From an uncultured Alphaproteobacteria bacterium (GTDB lineage Bacteria; Pseudomonadota; Alphaproteobacteria; HIMB59; GCA-002718135), in contig CACNCW010000007.1 in NCBI GenBank assembly GCA_902619055.1, positions 1 through 26,424 of the forward strand: a stretch of DNA of 26,424 nucleotides. Reading direction: 5' to 3'. Shown piece by piece: positions 15,522 through 23,884 of this stretch. Position numbers and translations under genes: made by a program. The notes beneath the pieces are model-generated. The model had not been told where the DNA came from and searched no databases. It saw nothing but the letters and a program-made list of their open reading frames with translations. Every line of letters starts with the position of its first letter. The first letter of the stretch is position 1.

Positions 15522-17002
15522 AAACTTAAATTTTTAGCAATTTTATTATTGCTGTTATATAAATCTTTCCAAATTGAATACCTTTGTAATAAAAGATCAA
15601 TGTTAGCTTCGTTAGGTTCATAAGTTTTACTTATTTTTATTTCACTAATAATATTTTCTTTATTATCAATAGTATCATCCTGATACATAGCTAATCTTGC
15701 AACGCCAAGTGCGGCACCAAATTCACTTTGATCACAAACACTTAACTTTTTATTTAAAAGTGCTGCAAGCAATTCAATCCAAAATGAACTTTTTGAACCT
15801 CCTCCAACCATAAATATTTTATCAAAGTTATTATTAACTTTCAAAATAGAATTAACTCCATCTAATATTCCAAAACTGACACCTTCAATTACTGCATACT
15901 GAAAATCTGTAGCATTTGTAGTTGTTTTTATAGAATGAAGTGAACCTCTAATATGTGGATCGTTATGTGGGGTTCTTTCTCCAGACAAATAAGGTAAAAA
16001 ATATGAAGAATTTTTTATAGAATTTTTATCATTATAAAATTGCTCTACATTATTAAGTGTATCAGCAATTGAAGTATTGGTAATAGCACAAATCCAATCT
16101 AAACAATTACTTGCACTTAACATAACAGACATTAGGTGCCATTTATTTGGTAAACAATGACAAAAAGAATGTACTGCATCTCCAGTATTACTCAAAAAAT
16201 TTTCAGTGGGAGTAAAAAAAACCCCTGAAGTGCCAAGAGATATAAATGATTGGTTTTTATTTGTTATACCCATACCAGTTGCTGCGGCAGCATTATCCCC
16301 TGCCCCACCCACAACTTTAACATTATTGTTAAAATTAAATTTCTCTTTTAAATCTTTTTTTAAAAATCCTGTCTGCTCATTTCCTTCCACTAAATCTGGC
16401 ATGTGTTTTTCTTCTAAAAATGAGCAAGATAAAAGTTGATTAGACCATTTTCTTTTTTGGATATCTAGCCATAATGTTCCAGATGCATCTGACATTTCAG
16501 AAAAAAATTCACCAGTAAGAACAAATCGTAAATAATCTTTAGGAAGTAAAACTTTAAAAATTTTTTTAAAATTATCTATTTCATTATTTTTTATCCAATT
16601 TATTTTTGGTGCAGTAAAACCAGGCATGGTAATATTTCCTGAAATTGATCGTACATCAAAATTTTGTTTTTCAAATTCTTCGCATTCTTGATATGATCTT
16701 GTATCATTCCAAAGAATACATGGTCTAATAACTTTTCCATCCTTGTCTATTAACGTAGCTCCATGCATATGACCGGATATTCCTATTGAAATAGTTTGTG
16801 AAAATTCTTTTGGTTTTTTTGATTTTAAAGCATTCAAGCATTCCATTGTTGAATCAATCCATTCTTGTGGATTTTGTTCACTAAAACCATCTTTAGGTGA
16901 TTGTACAGTAAGGCTTGAATTAGCGGTTGCAAGAATGCTTTGATTTTGATCAATTAAAATCATTTTGATTGATGAAGTTCCAAGATCGATACCAATAAAC
17001 AT
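15518..17002 (-). CDS. xylB: Xylulokinase
   Basis: FGGY-family kinase making D-xylulose 5-phosphate, the entry point to the pentose phosphate pathway. It has 494 residues. It has the N-terminal phosphate loop GIDLGTSSIKM, the xylulokinase motif GISGHMHGATLID (74-86), WNDTRS (98-103) and the catalytic Asp236 in GGAGDNAAAATGMG. These are followed by SLGTSGV (255-261) and the C-terminal FGAALGVARLA. It is on the opposite strand from the polyol dehydrogenases, behind an EamA transporter with a 49-base gap that contains its own likely promoter. Other FGGY sugars cannot be excluded, but the SGHMHGATLID region favours xylulose. Confidence 0.92.
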   Translation of the reverse strand: MFIGIDLGTSSIKMILIDQNQSILATANSSLTVQSPKDGFSEQNPQEWIDSTMECLNALKSKKPKEFSQTISIGISGHMHGATLIDKDGKVIRPCILWNDTRSYQECEEFEKQNFDVRSISGNITMPGFTAPKINWIKNNEIDNFKKIFKVLLPKDYLRFVLTGEFFSEMSDASGTLWLDIQKRKWSNQLLSCSFLEEKHMPDLVEGNEQTGFLKKDLKEKFNFNNNVKVVGGAGDNAAAATGMGITNKNQSFISLGTSGVFFTPTENFLSNTGDAVHSFCHCLPNKWHLMSVMLSASNCLDWICAITNTSIADTLNNVEQFYNDKNSIKNSSYFLPYLSGERTPHNDPHIRGSLHSIKTTTNATDFQYAVIEGVSFGILDGVNSILKVNNNFDKIFMVGGGSKSSFWIELLAALLNKKLSVCDQSEFGAALGVARLAMYQDDTIDNKENIISEIKISKTYEPNEANIDLLLQRYSIWKDLYNSNNKIAKNLSF

Positions 17003-17010
17003 AGAGTAAA

Positions 17011-17040
17011 TTTATAACATTAATTTTTTAATTGATACAA
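17011..17040 (-). promoter_or_regulatory. Putative xylB promoter
   Basis: On the minus strand, TTGTAT (complement of 17035-17040) is 18 bases from TATAAA (complement of 17011-17016). The xylB ATG begins 8 bases further on, so a transcript would have almost no leader. It would let xylB be expressed apart from the upstream genes. Confidence 0.45.
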
Positions 17041-17051
17041 AGAAATTAAAA

Positions 17052-17906
17052 CTACTTATAAGAATATCTAAATATAAATATTCCAGATGAAACAATAATA
17101 ATTGCTCCTATAATCGTAAATATATCTGGAACTTCTCCATATACTATTAAACCAAAAATTATTCCCCAAACAATTATAGTATAATTATAAGGTGCTAAAA
17201 TACTAGCTGGTGTAACACTTAACGCCTTAATTTGTAAAAATAAACCAGTACAAAAAAAGATACCCAAAAAAATAAAAAAAATAAAAGAAAATGAATGTAG
17301 TGGTTGCCAGAAAAAAAGTGATAGTACAAATGTAATAAAAGCGCCTATAAGACCATTGTAGAATAACATAGTTTCATTATCATCATACTTAGCATTTAAT
17401 CTGGTCGCTATTTGAAAAAGTGAGTAGAAAAAAGCAGCACATAATGGAATAATTAGATAAGGATTAAATATAGTTAGTCCAGGACGCATGATTAGAATAA
17501 CTCCACAGAAACTAACAGCAATTGCAAGCCAAGTTGCCACATTAATTTTTTCTTTTAAAATAAAATAAGAAAAAACTAGAACCAGAACAGGAGCTAAAGA
17601 TCCTATGGTATGGGCATCTGCAAGTGCTAAGTGCCTAAAAGACAATACAAAAAAACAAGATTCACATACAGATAAAATACATCTAGTTATTTGTATCTTA
17701 TAATTATTTGAAAGATAAAATTTTTTAACTTTATTTTTTTTTGCAATAAAAAAAGAAAAAATAAAACAGAAAGTAAATTTAACAAATAATAATACAAAAA
17801 CAGAATGATATTGAACTGCTGTCTTTTGAATTGTATCTAAAATACCAAAAGATAAATAAGTTAAAAGAGTTAAAATTATTCCATAAGTATAGGGATTTGA
17901 TTTCAT
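17052..17906 (-). CDS. EamA/DMT-family transporter
   Basis: Inner-membrane drug/metabolite-transporter family protein of 284 residues with ten hydrophobic segments in two EamA halves. Half 1 ends with SLAPVLVLVFSYFILKEKIN. Half 2 ends with YNYTIIVWGIIFGLIVYGEVPD followed by IIGAIIIVSSGIFIF. The paired 'P-x-L ... E-K/E-x-P' pattern at the fourth and ninth helices is typical. Substrates of this family are rarely predictable; export or exchange of a metabolite linked to the adjoining catabolic genes is only a guess. It starts 5 bases after the serine hydrolase stop, so they are probably one transcript. Confidence 0.85.
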   Translation of the reverse strand: MKSNPYTYGIILTLLTYLSFGILDTIQKTAVQYHSVFVLLFVKFTFCFIFSFFIAKKNKVKKFYLSNNYKIQITRCILSVCESCFFVLSFRHLALADAHTIGSLAPVLVLVFSYFILKEKINVATWLAIAVSFCGVILIMRPGLTIFNPYLIIPLCAAFFYSLFQIATRLNAKYDDNETMLFYNGLIGAFITFVLSLFFWQPLHSFSFIFFIFLGIFFCTGLFLQIKALSVTPASILAPYNYTIIVWGIIFGLIVYGEVPDIFTIIGAIIIVSSGIFIFRYSYK

Positions 17907-17911
17907 GTTTA

Positions 17912-19102
17912 TTAAAGATTATTAAAGATATTATTGTAAAAATCTTTTTTAATAATCTTATCGGCATCTAAAATTTGCATCATTAAAACAGCTGACAAAT
18001 TATTTTTTGGATCTGCCAAAAAATAAGTAGCGGCATAGCCTGACCATCCAAATTCTCCAACTGGACCAAACTTATTTTGAGAGGTATTATTCATTAAAAC
18101 TCTAAATCCTAACCCCCATCCATATCCATCTAGATCATTTTCATAATCTTCATCTTTATTTGTATTAATTGATGTGATTTCAATTGGAAATAAATCTTTA
18201 TTTAAAGAATTATTTCTCATTAATTCTAAACTTTGAGAATTAATAAGCTCTTTTCCATTTTTATTTTTACCATCGATAAGCATTGTTGCAAATTTTTCAT
18301 AATCTTCAGCTGTAGAAAACAAACCATGACCTCCTCTGGAATAATTTTTATTATTTGTTGGGTACCCATATAATATTAACTTTCTTTTATCGTAATTTAA
18401 ATTTGTAAGTTTTGATTTATTACTATTATATTCAAATGTTTCAACTAACTGACTATTACTATTTTCATCAATATAAAAATTTGTTTTATTCATTTCTAAA
18501 GGTAAAAAAATATTTTCGTTTAACACATCAAAAATTTTATCTTTTGTTACAACTTCTATAATTCTCGCTAAAACATCTATAGATATAGAATAATGCCATT
18601 TTGAATCAGGTTCATATAACAAAGGTAATTCAGAAATTTTACTAATCTCTTCCTCCAAACTTGAAGATGCAGAATGAAATAAATGTCTATCCTCATATTC
18701 TTGAGCTAAAAAATTATCACAATTGTTATATGTAAAGCCTGCTGTATGTTGTAAAAGTTGTCTAACAGTAGGTTTATTTTCCAGAGAAGTTGTATTTTTT
18801 AAGTTACTCTCAATACTACTAAGTTTTTTTAAATTTTTAAAATCAGATAAATGTTTATCTATAGTATCATCAAGAGATAAGAAATTTTTTTCAATTAATT
18901 GCATTGCTGCAAAACCAATAATTGGCTTTGTCATTGACCAAATTCTATAATATGAATTTTTATTGAGCTTATTTTTTAATTCCAAATCTTTGTAACCAAT
19001 TACTTCATGATAAATATTATTTTTATAATTTATTATCCATTCTGCTCCATTGCATCTTCCTGCATCAATATGTTTTTGAAAATCTAATTTAATATTATCC
19101 AT
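17912..19102 (-). CDS. Serine hydrolase, beta-lactamase (class C/EstB-like) family
   Basis: A 396-residue penicillin-binding-fold hydrolase without a signal peptide, so probably cytoplasmic. The S-x-x-K motif is Ser56-Met-Thr-Lys59. The Tyr motif is Tyr171 in WHYSISIDVLARI. The third motif is the W-x-G-type FGWSGYAATYFLADP, as in family VIII esterases, in place of KTG. LLQHTAGFTY and GGHGLFSTAEDYEKFA match the family. Esterases, lactonases and amidases all occur here, so antibiotic resistance is unlikely. It lies between an Ldh2-type oxidoreductase (7 bases upstream) and a transporter (5 bases downstream), which suggests hydrolysis of an ester or lactone that yields a hydroxy acid; this is an inference. 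Confidence 0.82.
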   Translation of the reverse strand: MDNIKLDFQKHIDAGRCNGAEWIINYKNNIYHEVIGYKDLELKNKLNKNSYYRIWSMTKPIIGFAAMQLIEKNFLSLDDTIDKHLSDFKNLKKLSSIESNLKNTTSLENKPTVRQLLQHTAGFTYNNCDNFLAQEYEDRHLFHSASSSLEEEISKISELPLLYEPDSKWHYSISIDVLARIIEVVTKDKIFDVLNENIFLPLEMNKTNFYIDENSNSQLVETFEYNSNKSKLTNLNYDKRKLILYGYPTNNKNYSRGGHGLFSTAEDYEKFATMLIDGKNKNGKELINSQSLELMRNNSLNKDLFPIEITSINTNKDEDYENDLDGYGWGLGFRVLMNNTSQNKFGPVGEFGWSGYAATYFLADPKNNLSAVLMMQILDADKIIKKDFYNNIFNNL

Positions 19103-19109
19103 AAATGGA

Positions 19110-20108
19110 TTAGATTAGACTCTTTATCTTTTCTATTAGCTCTGTATTAATTTGTCTTGGACCTTTATCTTTCCTATTAGTGTGTCTTCGTTGTCCAGGT
19201 AATCGCACACCGTCTAAAGATGTCATTTGTTCAAAAAATTTCTCAGCATGTTCATTCCAATTTTTTCCTGCAATAAGCTCTGGAGATAATGCCATAATAA
19301 ATTCACCGCCCCTTGCGGGACCTCCATCATTATTGTCTTCTTCTTTAGCTTCAAAACTAAATAAATCTCCTACTAGACCTGCAGCTAATAACTCAATCAT
19401 CATTGCTATTGCAGAACCTTTGTAGTCGCCAAATGTTAAAAGGACTCCTCCATTTGCAATTTCAGATGGATTATCAGTTTTTTCTCCATCTTTATTTAGG
19501 CCTGTTCCAAATGGAACTTTGTGACCATCACGTGCAGCAACCTGAACTTCTCCCATCGCCATTGTTGAAGTTGCCATATCGTAGACTACAGGGGTATTAT
19601 TTTTTCTTGGCCAAGCAAATGATATTGGATTAGTTCCAAATAGTGGTTTCTTTGCACCAGCTGGAGCCACACTTGGTTTATATGCAGTACAAGCAATTCC
19701 AATTAAATTATTTTCTGCTAATGCTTCAGTTTCATGCCATAAGGCTGCAAAGTGATGAGTATTAGTTATAGTTAAAACACCAACCCCATGTTTATTTGTC
19801 GTTTTTATCAATTCAGGCAAACCAACTTTGATTCCTACTGGAGCAAACCCATAATCACCTTCAACACGAATTGCGTTCTGTGTAAGATAGGTATTTGAAG
19901 GTCGTGACGCTCCATTTACTTTTTTACTTTTTAACGAAGCTACATAACCAGGAATACGAAACAATCCATGAGAAACACTTCCATCTCTTTCAGCATGTGA
20001 AACTGTTGTTGCTACAGAATCAGCATTGAAATGATCACATCCATGGGCTGATAGTGCTTTATATGCTAAATCATATATATTTTCTAATTCTAATGCTGTG
20101 GTATTCAT
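19110..20108 (-). CDS. Ldh2/malate-L-lactate dehydrogenase-family oxidoreductase
   Basis: NAD(P)-dependent 2-keto/2-hydroxy (or imino) acid oxidoreductase of the Rossmann-less LDH2 family, 332 residues. It has the N-terminal HAERDGSVSHGLFRIPGY (33-50) with the catalytic His of the family's D-G-x-x-S-H-G motif. Also present are THHFAALWHETE, the cofactor region GTNPISFAWP, YDMATSTMAMGEV and GDYKGSAIAMMIELLAA. Known members use malate, sulfolactate, ureidoglycolate, 2,3-diketogulonate or piperideine-2-carboxylate, so the substrate cannot be fixed. It is first gene of a minus-strand run with the serine hydrolase and transporter. It is divergent from a FAD-linked hydroxyacid dehydrogenase, suggesting shared substrates. 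Confidence 0.85.
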   Translation of the reverse strand: MNTTALELENIYDLAYKALSAHGCDHFNADSVATTVSHAERDGSVSHGLFRIPGYVASLKSKKVNGASRPSNTYLTQNAIRVEGDYGFAPVGIKVGLPELIKTTNKHGVGVLTITNTHHFAALWHETEALAENNLIGIACTAYKPSVAPAGAKKPLFGTNPISFAWPRKNNTPVVYDMATSTMAMGEVQVAARDGHKVPFGTGLNKDGEKTDNPSEIANGGVLLTFGDYKGSAIAMMIELLAAGLVGDLFSFEAKEEDNNDGGPARGGEFIMALSPELIAGKNWNEHAEKFFEQMTSLDGVRLPGQRRHTNRKDKGPRQINTELIEKIKSLI

Positions 20109-20123
20109 TTACTTTTATTGAAT

Positions 20124-20140
20124 AATTAATATTATTAATT
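20124..20140. promoter_or_regulatory. 17-base palindrome in the divergent ldh2/FAD dehydrogenase promoter
   Basis: AATTAATA-T-TATTAATT, perfect 8-base arms around one base, ending one base before the ATG at 20142. It occupies half of the 33-base gap between two divergent genes, so it is a candidate operator. It consists only of A and T, so chance symmetry is possible. Confidence 0.4.
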
Positions 20141-20141
20141 C

Positions 20142-21512
20142 ATGGATAGAGGATTATTGGACAATTTAAAAGATATTTTACAAGAAAGAATATCATTTTC
20201 AGAAAGTGTCAGAAATAATCATGCAAAAGGTGAAGATGCTTATGACCCTGTTCTGCCTAGGGCAGTTTTGTTTCCAAAAAACAATGAAGAACTCTCAAAA
20301 ATATTAAAAATTTGTAATGAATTTAAAGTACCAGTAACTGCGTATGGTACTGGTACATCGTTAGAAGGTCATGTTGTTGGAAATGATGAAGGATTTACAA
20401 TTTCAATGGAAAATTTTAACAAAATTATTTCTATTAATGAGGCAGACTTTGATTGTCGAGTACAAGCAAATGTATCTAGAGAAGAACTAAATGAAACTTT
20501 AAAAGATAAAGGAGTTTTTTTTCCAATTGATCCTGGTGCAAACGCATCTCTTGGAGGTATGGCAGCTTGTTCAGCTTCAGGGACGATGGCTGTGAGATAT
20601 GGAACTATGAAAACCACAGTACTTGGTTTAACCGTTGTAATGGCCAATGGTGAAATTATAAATACAGGAACAAGATCCAAAAAAACCTCTGCAGGGTATA
20701 ATCTCACTAACCTTTTTGTTGGATCAGAGGGAACTTTAGGAATAATAACTGAAGTGCATCTTCGATTATCTCCAATACCTGAGAGCATAATGAGTGCTGT
20801 TTGTCAGTTCCCTGATCTAGACTCCGCAGTTTTAACCGCACAAGAAATCATTCAGTATGGTGTCCCTATTGCAAGAGTAGAATTATTAAATAAAGATCAA
20901 ATGGATATAAGTATAAAATACTCAAAGCTAGAAAATTTAGAAAGTTTGCCAACACTATTCTATGAATTTCATGGCAGCGAGATTTCAAATAAAGAATCAA
21001 TTGATGTAGTGGAAGAAATTTCTAATACTAATAATGGCAGTGAATTTAAATGGGCTGCAAACACAGAAGAAAGAAACAAAATCTGGAAAGCAAGACATAA
21101 CGTGTATTATTCTGTTAAAGCACAGGGTGATAATATCAGAGTGTATGTTACTGATGTTTGTGTACCTATTTCAAACATAGTGGAATGTATTAAATTTGCA
21201 GAAACGGAACTTCGTGATACGGGATTAAAGGCACCAATGGTTGGTCATGTTGGTGATGGAAATTTTCATGTATCCATTGTCTATGATCCAAGCAAACAAA
21301 ATGAATACAAATATATTAGAGAATTTAGCAATAGATTAATTGATAAAGCTTTAGAGATGGATGGAACTATTACGGGTGAACATGGTATTGGTCTTCAAAA
21401 GAAAGAATATTTACTGAAGCAACACCCTGATAATATTCCTCTTATGAAATTAATTAAGAAAAGCTTTGATCCAAATAATATTTTGAATCCTGGTAAAGTA
21501 TTTGATCTTTAA
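20142..21512 (+). CDS. FAD-linked D-lactate/glycolate-type dehydrogenase (GlcD/Dld family)
   Basis: Oxidises a D-2-hydroxy acid to a keto acid and passes electrons to the respiratory chain. It has 456 residues. The FAD-binding PCMH/VAO domain includes AYGTGTSLEGHVVG (67-80), PGANASLGGMAACSASGT (130-147) and the GSEGTLGIITEVHLRLSP block (193-210). The FAD-oxidase C-terminal domain has the metal/substrate histidines in GHVGDGNFH (367-375) and GEHGIG (411-416), and ends in LNPGKVF. The full domain set fits mitochondrial-type D-lactate dehydrogenase (cytochrome). No glcE or glcF partner follows, which favours a single-subunit D-lactate enzyme over glycolate oxidase. No clear ribosome site. Confidence 0.88.
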   Translation: MDRGLLDNLKDILQERISFSESVRNNHAKGEDAYDPVLPRAVLFPKNNEELSKILKICNEFKVPVTAYGTGTSLEGHVVGNDEGFTISMENFNKIISINEADFDCRVQANVSREELNETLKDKGVFFPIDPGANASLGGMAACSASGTMAVRYGTMKTTVLGLTVVMANGEIINTGTRSKKTSAGYNLTNLFVGSEGTLGIITEVHLRLSPIPESIMSAVCQFPDLDSAVLTAQEIIQYGVPIARVELLNKDQMDISIKYSKLENLESLPTLFYEFHGSEISNKESIDVVEEISNTNNGSEFKWAANTEERNKIWKARHNVYYSVKAQGDNIRVYVTDVCVPISNIVECIKFAETELRDTGLKAPMVGHVGDGNFHVSIVYDPSKQNEYKYIREFSNRLIDKALEMDGTITGEHGIGLQKKEYLLKQHPDNIPLMKLIKKSFDPNNILNPGKVFDL

Positions 21513-21521
21513 TTTACTTAT

Positions 21522-22577
21522 TTAAATTTGTTGTAATTTTTTACTTTCAATAGATTTATACATCGCTTCTAATATTCTTACTGTTTTTAAAGCAAGTGCT
21601 CCATCTGAATGATTTTTTACATCTTTATTGAGACATAAATCAACAAAAGTATTTAATGCTTCTTTAGTTCCATAACTAAATGCGCCATCACCCTCCTCTA
21701 TTTCATAATTTATATTATCTCCATTATTCAGACGTACAAATAACCGTTCTCTTTTTACTTCCATATCTAAATATAAAACACCAAGTGTGCCATGAACTGT
21801 AATATAAAAAGTACCTCCAAAATCTTTTGGTACAAATGCACTTCCAGAAAAAGAACCAGTTGCACCATTTGAAAATTTCATAGAAACTGCATTGGTATAA
21901 TCAACATTTGTTGGTGAAGGCACAGATAGACAGAATACTTGATCTGGTTCAAGATGAGTAATCTTTAAAACACCTGCAAACATGTGTGACAATTGTCCCC
22001 AACCATATCCTCCCCCTTTATTTGGATCTGACCATGTAGAAGCATGGGGTTGGAATGTATGATTATTAGACTCACTCAATGGTATCCCTTGAAATAAGTC
22101 TATCAAAGATGATGAAAAAGCTGCATCAACATGTTTTATTTCACCTATTTTTTTATTTATTATAATTTCCTCAGCCTTAGACATAAAACTTTTAAAATTA
22201 AAACCATTTGGGATTAAAATATGTTTATTCTTTTTTTTTGCTAATTGGAGAAGTGTTTCAGCTTCTCTAGAAACTGTAGTCATAGGTTTCTCAATCATTA
22301 CATGACAATTTTTTTCAAGCGCTGCTTTTGCATTTTCGTAATGTGCATGATGAGGGGAAGAGATTACTACTCCATCTAAATATGATAAATCTAACATTTC
22401 TTTAAAATCAGTAGATGCATGTTTAAAATTAAATTTATTCTTTACAAAACTTAATTGGTCTTCTTCAAGCTTACATACACTTGTTAATTCAACTTCATCT
22501 CTTTCTGCTAAATGAGGGATATGATTTTCTGTAGCCCACCAACCTGCTCCTATGACTCCAATTTTTACTTTATTCAT
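21522..22577 (-). CDS. Gfo/Idh/MocA-family sugar oxidoreductase
   Basis: NAD(P)-dependent dehydrogenase of 351 residues with two domains. The N-terminal Rossmann motif is GVIGAGWWA (7-15). The family's catalytic lysine is Lys97 in IEKPMTT. The C-terminal beta-sheet domain includes GGGYGWGQLSHMF (188-200) with His198. The family covers glucose-fructose oxidoreductase, inositol and other sugar dehydrogenases. It starts 9 bases after the RhaM-type mutarotase stop on the same strand, so mutarotase and dehydrogenase are probably made together. That pairing suggests an aldose dehydrogenase giving a lactone for the lactonase across the divergent promoter. Substrate identity (a 6-deoxyhexose?) is inferred. 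Confidence 0.85.
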   Translation of the reverse strand: MNKVKIGVIGAGWWATENHIPHLAERDEVELTSVCKLEEDQLSFVKNKFNFKHASTDFKEMLDLSYLDGVVISSPHHAHYENAKAALEKNCHVMIEKPMTTVSREAETLLQLAKKKNKHILIPNGFNFKSFMSKAEEIIINKKIGEIKHVDAAFSSSLIDLFQGIPLSESNNHTFQPHASTWSDPNKGGGYGWGQLSHMFAGVLKITHLEPDQVFCLSVPSPTNVDYTNAVSMKFSNGATGSFSGSAFVPKDFGGTFYITVHGTLGVLYLDMEVKRERLFVRLNNGDNINYEIEEGDGAFSYGTKEALNTFVDLCLNKDVKNHSDGALALKTVRILEAMYKSIESKKLQQI

Positions 22578-22586
22578 TATTTGTTT

Positions 22587-22898
22587 TTAATCTAAATGCA
22601 TTTGTAATGGCAACAAGTATGGAAAATTTGTTTTCGGATCAATATCTACTTTCATTATGGGCTCCATATATTTAGACCATTTTTTATTAATTTCGCTTTT
22701 AGATATAAAGTTAATGGATTTTTTAAGATCATCAGTTTCAAAATATCCAAATAATTTTAATCCATATCTAAAAATATTATAATTTCGTAATCCAGCTTCT
22801 TTAAGCATTTGAACCATTTCTGGCCAAATTTCATCATGTCTCTTTTTATATTCTTCCTCATATCCTGGTCGGATTTCAAGAATCCATGCATAATTCAT
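22587..22898 (-). CDS. L-rhamnose mutarotase (RhaM) family protein
   Basis: Interconverts alpha and beta anomers of a sugar, likely L-rhamnose or a related deoxyhexose such as L-fucose. It has 103 residues and the family length (E. coli RhaM 104). It has the N-terminal AWILEIRPG, the active-site Tyr17 and His21 in YEEEYKKRHDEIWPEM, then NYNIFRYGLKLFGYFE and the Trp-containing KWSKYMEPIM. Start: the frame is open to 22958, but the ATG at 22898 is chosen because AAGAGG lies 4 bases upstream and the family begins there; the longer form adds 20 unrelated residues. It is first gene of a pair with the Gfo/Idh gene. Confidence 0.9.
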   Translation of the reverse strand: MNYAWILEIRPGYEEEYKKRHDEIWPEMVQMLKEAGLRNYNIFRYGLKLFGYFETDDLKKSINFISKSEINKKWSKYMEPIMKVDIDPKTNFPYLLPLQMHLD

Positions 22899-22975
22899 AA
22901 TACCTCTTTTCAAATAAATTATATCTATTAATTTTATAAACTTATAGATAAAATTCAATTCTATAAAAAATATAA
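22899..22975. promoter_or_regulatory. Divergent promoter of the mutarotase and lactonase operons
   Basis: For the mutarotase (minus strand), TATAAT is the complement of 22918-22923, giving a short leader that contains the AAGAGG ribosome site (complement of 22903-22908). For the lactonase (plus strand), TATAAA at 22962-22967 is 8 bases from the ATG, so the message may be nearly leaderless. -35 boxes are not convincing. TATAA-AC-TTATA symmetry around 22935-22946 is a weak operator candidate. Confidence 0.4.
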
Positions 22976-23884
22976 ATGAAAAAAATAGCTATTGTTGATT
23001 CACATCATCATCTATGGGATCTTTATTCTAAAGAAACACATTATCCTTGGTTAAGTGGTAATGAAGATGAAGCATTTTATGGAAGTTTTAAAAGTATTAA
23101 AAAGAGTTATTTATTAGATGATTATTTAAATGATGCAAAAAATCAAAATCTCATGAAATCAATACATGTTCAGGCTGAACATGATGCAATGAACCCGATA
23201 GAAGAAACAAAATGGTTACAAAATATTTCAGATAATAATAATTTAAAAATCCCAAATGGGATTGTTGCATTTGCTGATTTTTCTGAAGAAAAAGTCAGCG
23301 AAGTTCTTGATCAACACCTTGAATATAAAAATGTACGAGGAATTAGACAAATTTTATCATTTGATAAAGATAAACCACAATATTCTCATGCTAAAAAAGA
23401 TTATTTAAAAGATGAGTTATGGCAAGATAACTTTAGACATTTGGCCAATAGAAAATTATCTTTTGATATACAAATATATCCTCATCAGTTTGATGATGCT
23501 TGTAAATTAGCAAAACGTTACCCAAATGTACAATTTATCTTAAACCATACTGGTGAACCTTGTTTCCAAACTGAAGAATATAAAAAATATTGGATGGGAA
23601 AAATGCAATCTTTAGCCGAACATGAAAATTTTGTTTGTAAAATATCAGGGTTGGGGATGTTTAATCCTAGTTGGACAATTATTTCTACTGAATATTTTAT
23701 TCTTAATACAATTGAAATTTTTGGTATTGATAGGTGTATGTTTGGATCAAATTTTCCTGTAGATAAAATTTTTAATACTTTTGATAATTATTGGAGTTCG
23801 TACTTTAATATTGTAAAAAATTTTTCACAAAATGAACAAAATAAAATTTTTTTAAAAAATGCAGAGAAGTTTTATAAAATTTAA
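22976..23884 (+). CDS. Amidohydrolase-superfamily sugar lactonase (COG3618 type)
   Basis: TIM-barrel metal hydrolase of 302 residues resembling L-fucono-1,5-lactonase, L-rhamnono-lactonase and related enzymes that open sugar lactones. Metal and catalytic motifs: DSHHHLW (8-14), HVQAEHD (64-70), IYPHQ (167-171), NHTGEP (190-195), KISGLGMF (222-229) and FGSNFPVDK (256-264). FGSNFPVDK is the COG3618 signature with the metal-site neighbour Asp263. It is first gene of a forward run; its stop overlaps the PdxA-like start by one base (TAATG). Next to a mutarotase and a sugar dehydrogenase, hydrolysis of an aldonolactone is the natural assignment. 2-Pyrone-4,6-dicarboxylate lactonase is a less fitting relative. 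Confidence 0.87.
   Translation: MKKIAIVDSHHHLWDLYSKETHYPWLSGNEDEAFYGSFKSIKKSYLLDDYLNDAKNQNLMKSIHVQAEHDAMNPIEETKWLQNISDNNNLKIPNGIVAFADFSEEKVSEVLDQHLEYKNVRGIRQILSFDKDKPQYSHAKKDYLKDELWQDNFRHLANRKLSFDIQIYPHQFDDACKLAKRYPNVQFILNHTGEPCFQTEEYKKYWMGKMQSLAEHENFVCKISGLGMFNPSWTIISTEYFILNTIEIFGIDRCMFGSNFPVDKIFNTFDNYWSSYFNIVKNFSQNEQNKIFLKNAEKFYKI

Noticed and set aside
17779..17967. A 62-codon minus-strand open frame between the transporter and the serine hydrolase.
   Set aside because: It overlaps both recognised genes in another frame, and its composition is that of shadow translation of AT-rich DNA.
17912..19102. Antibiotic resistance beta-lactamase.
   Set aside because: There is no signal peptide and no KTG motif, the third motif is of the esterase type, and the neighbours are metabolic.
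19180..19633. Two plus-strand open frames opposite the Ldh2-type gene.
   Set aside because: They lie fully antisense to a clearly conserved gene, show no recognisable domain, and have no ribosome site.
22899..22958. A 20-residue N-terminal extension of the mutarotase reading frame.
   Set aside because: It would run through the divergent promoter, is unlike the family, and the ATG at 22898 has its own AAGAGG site and matches the known family length.
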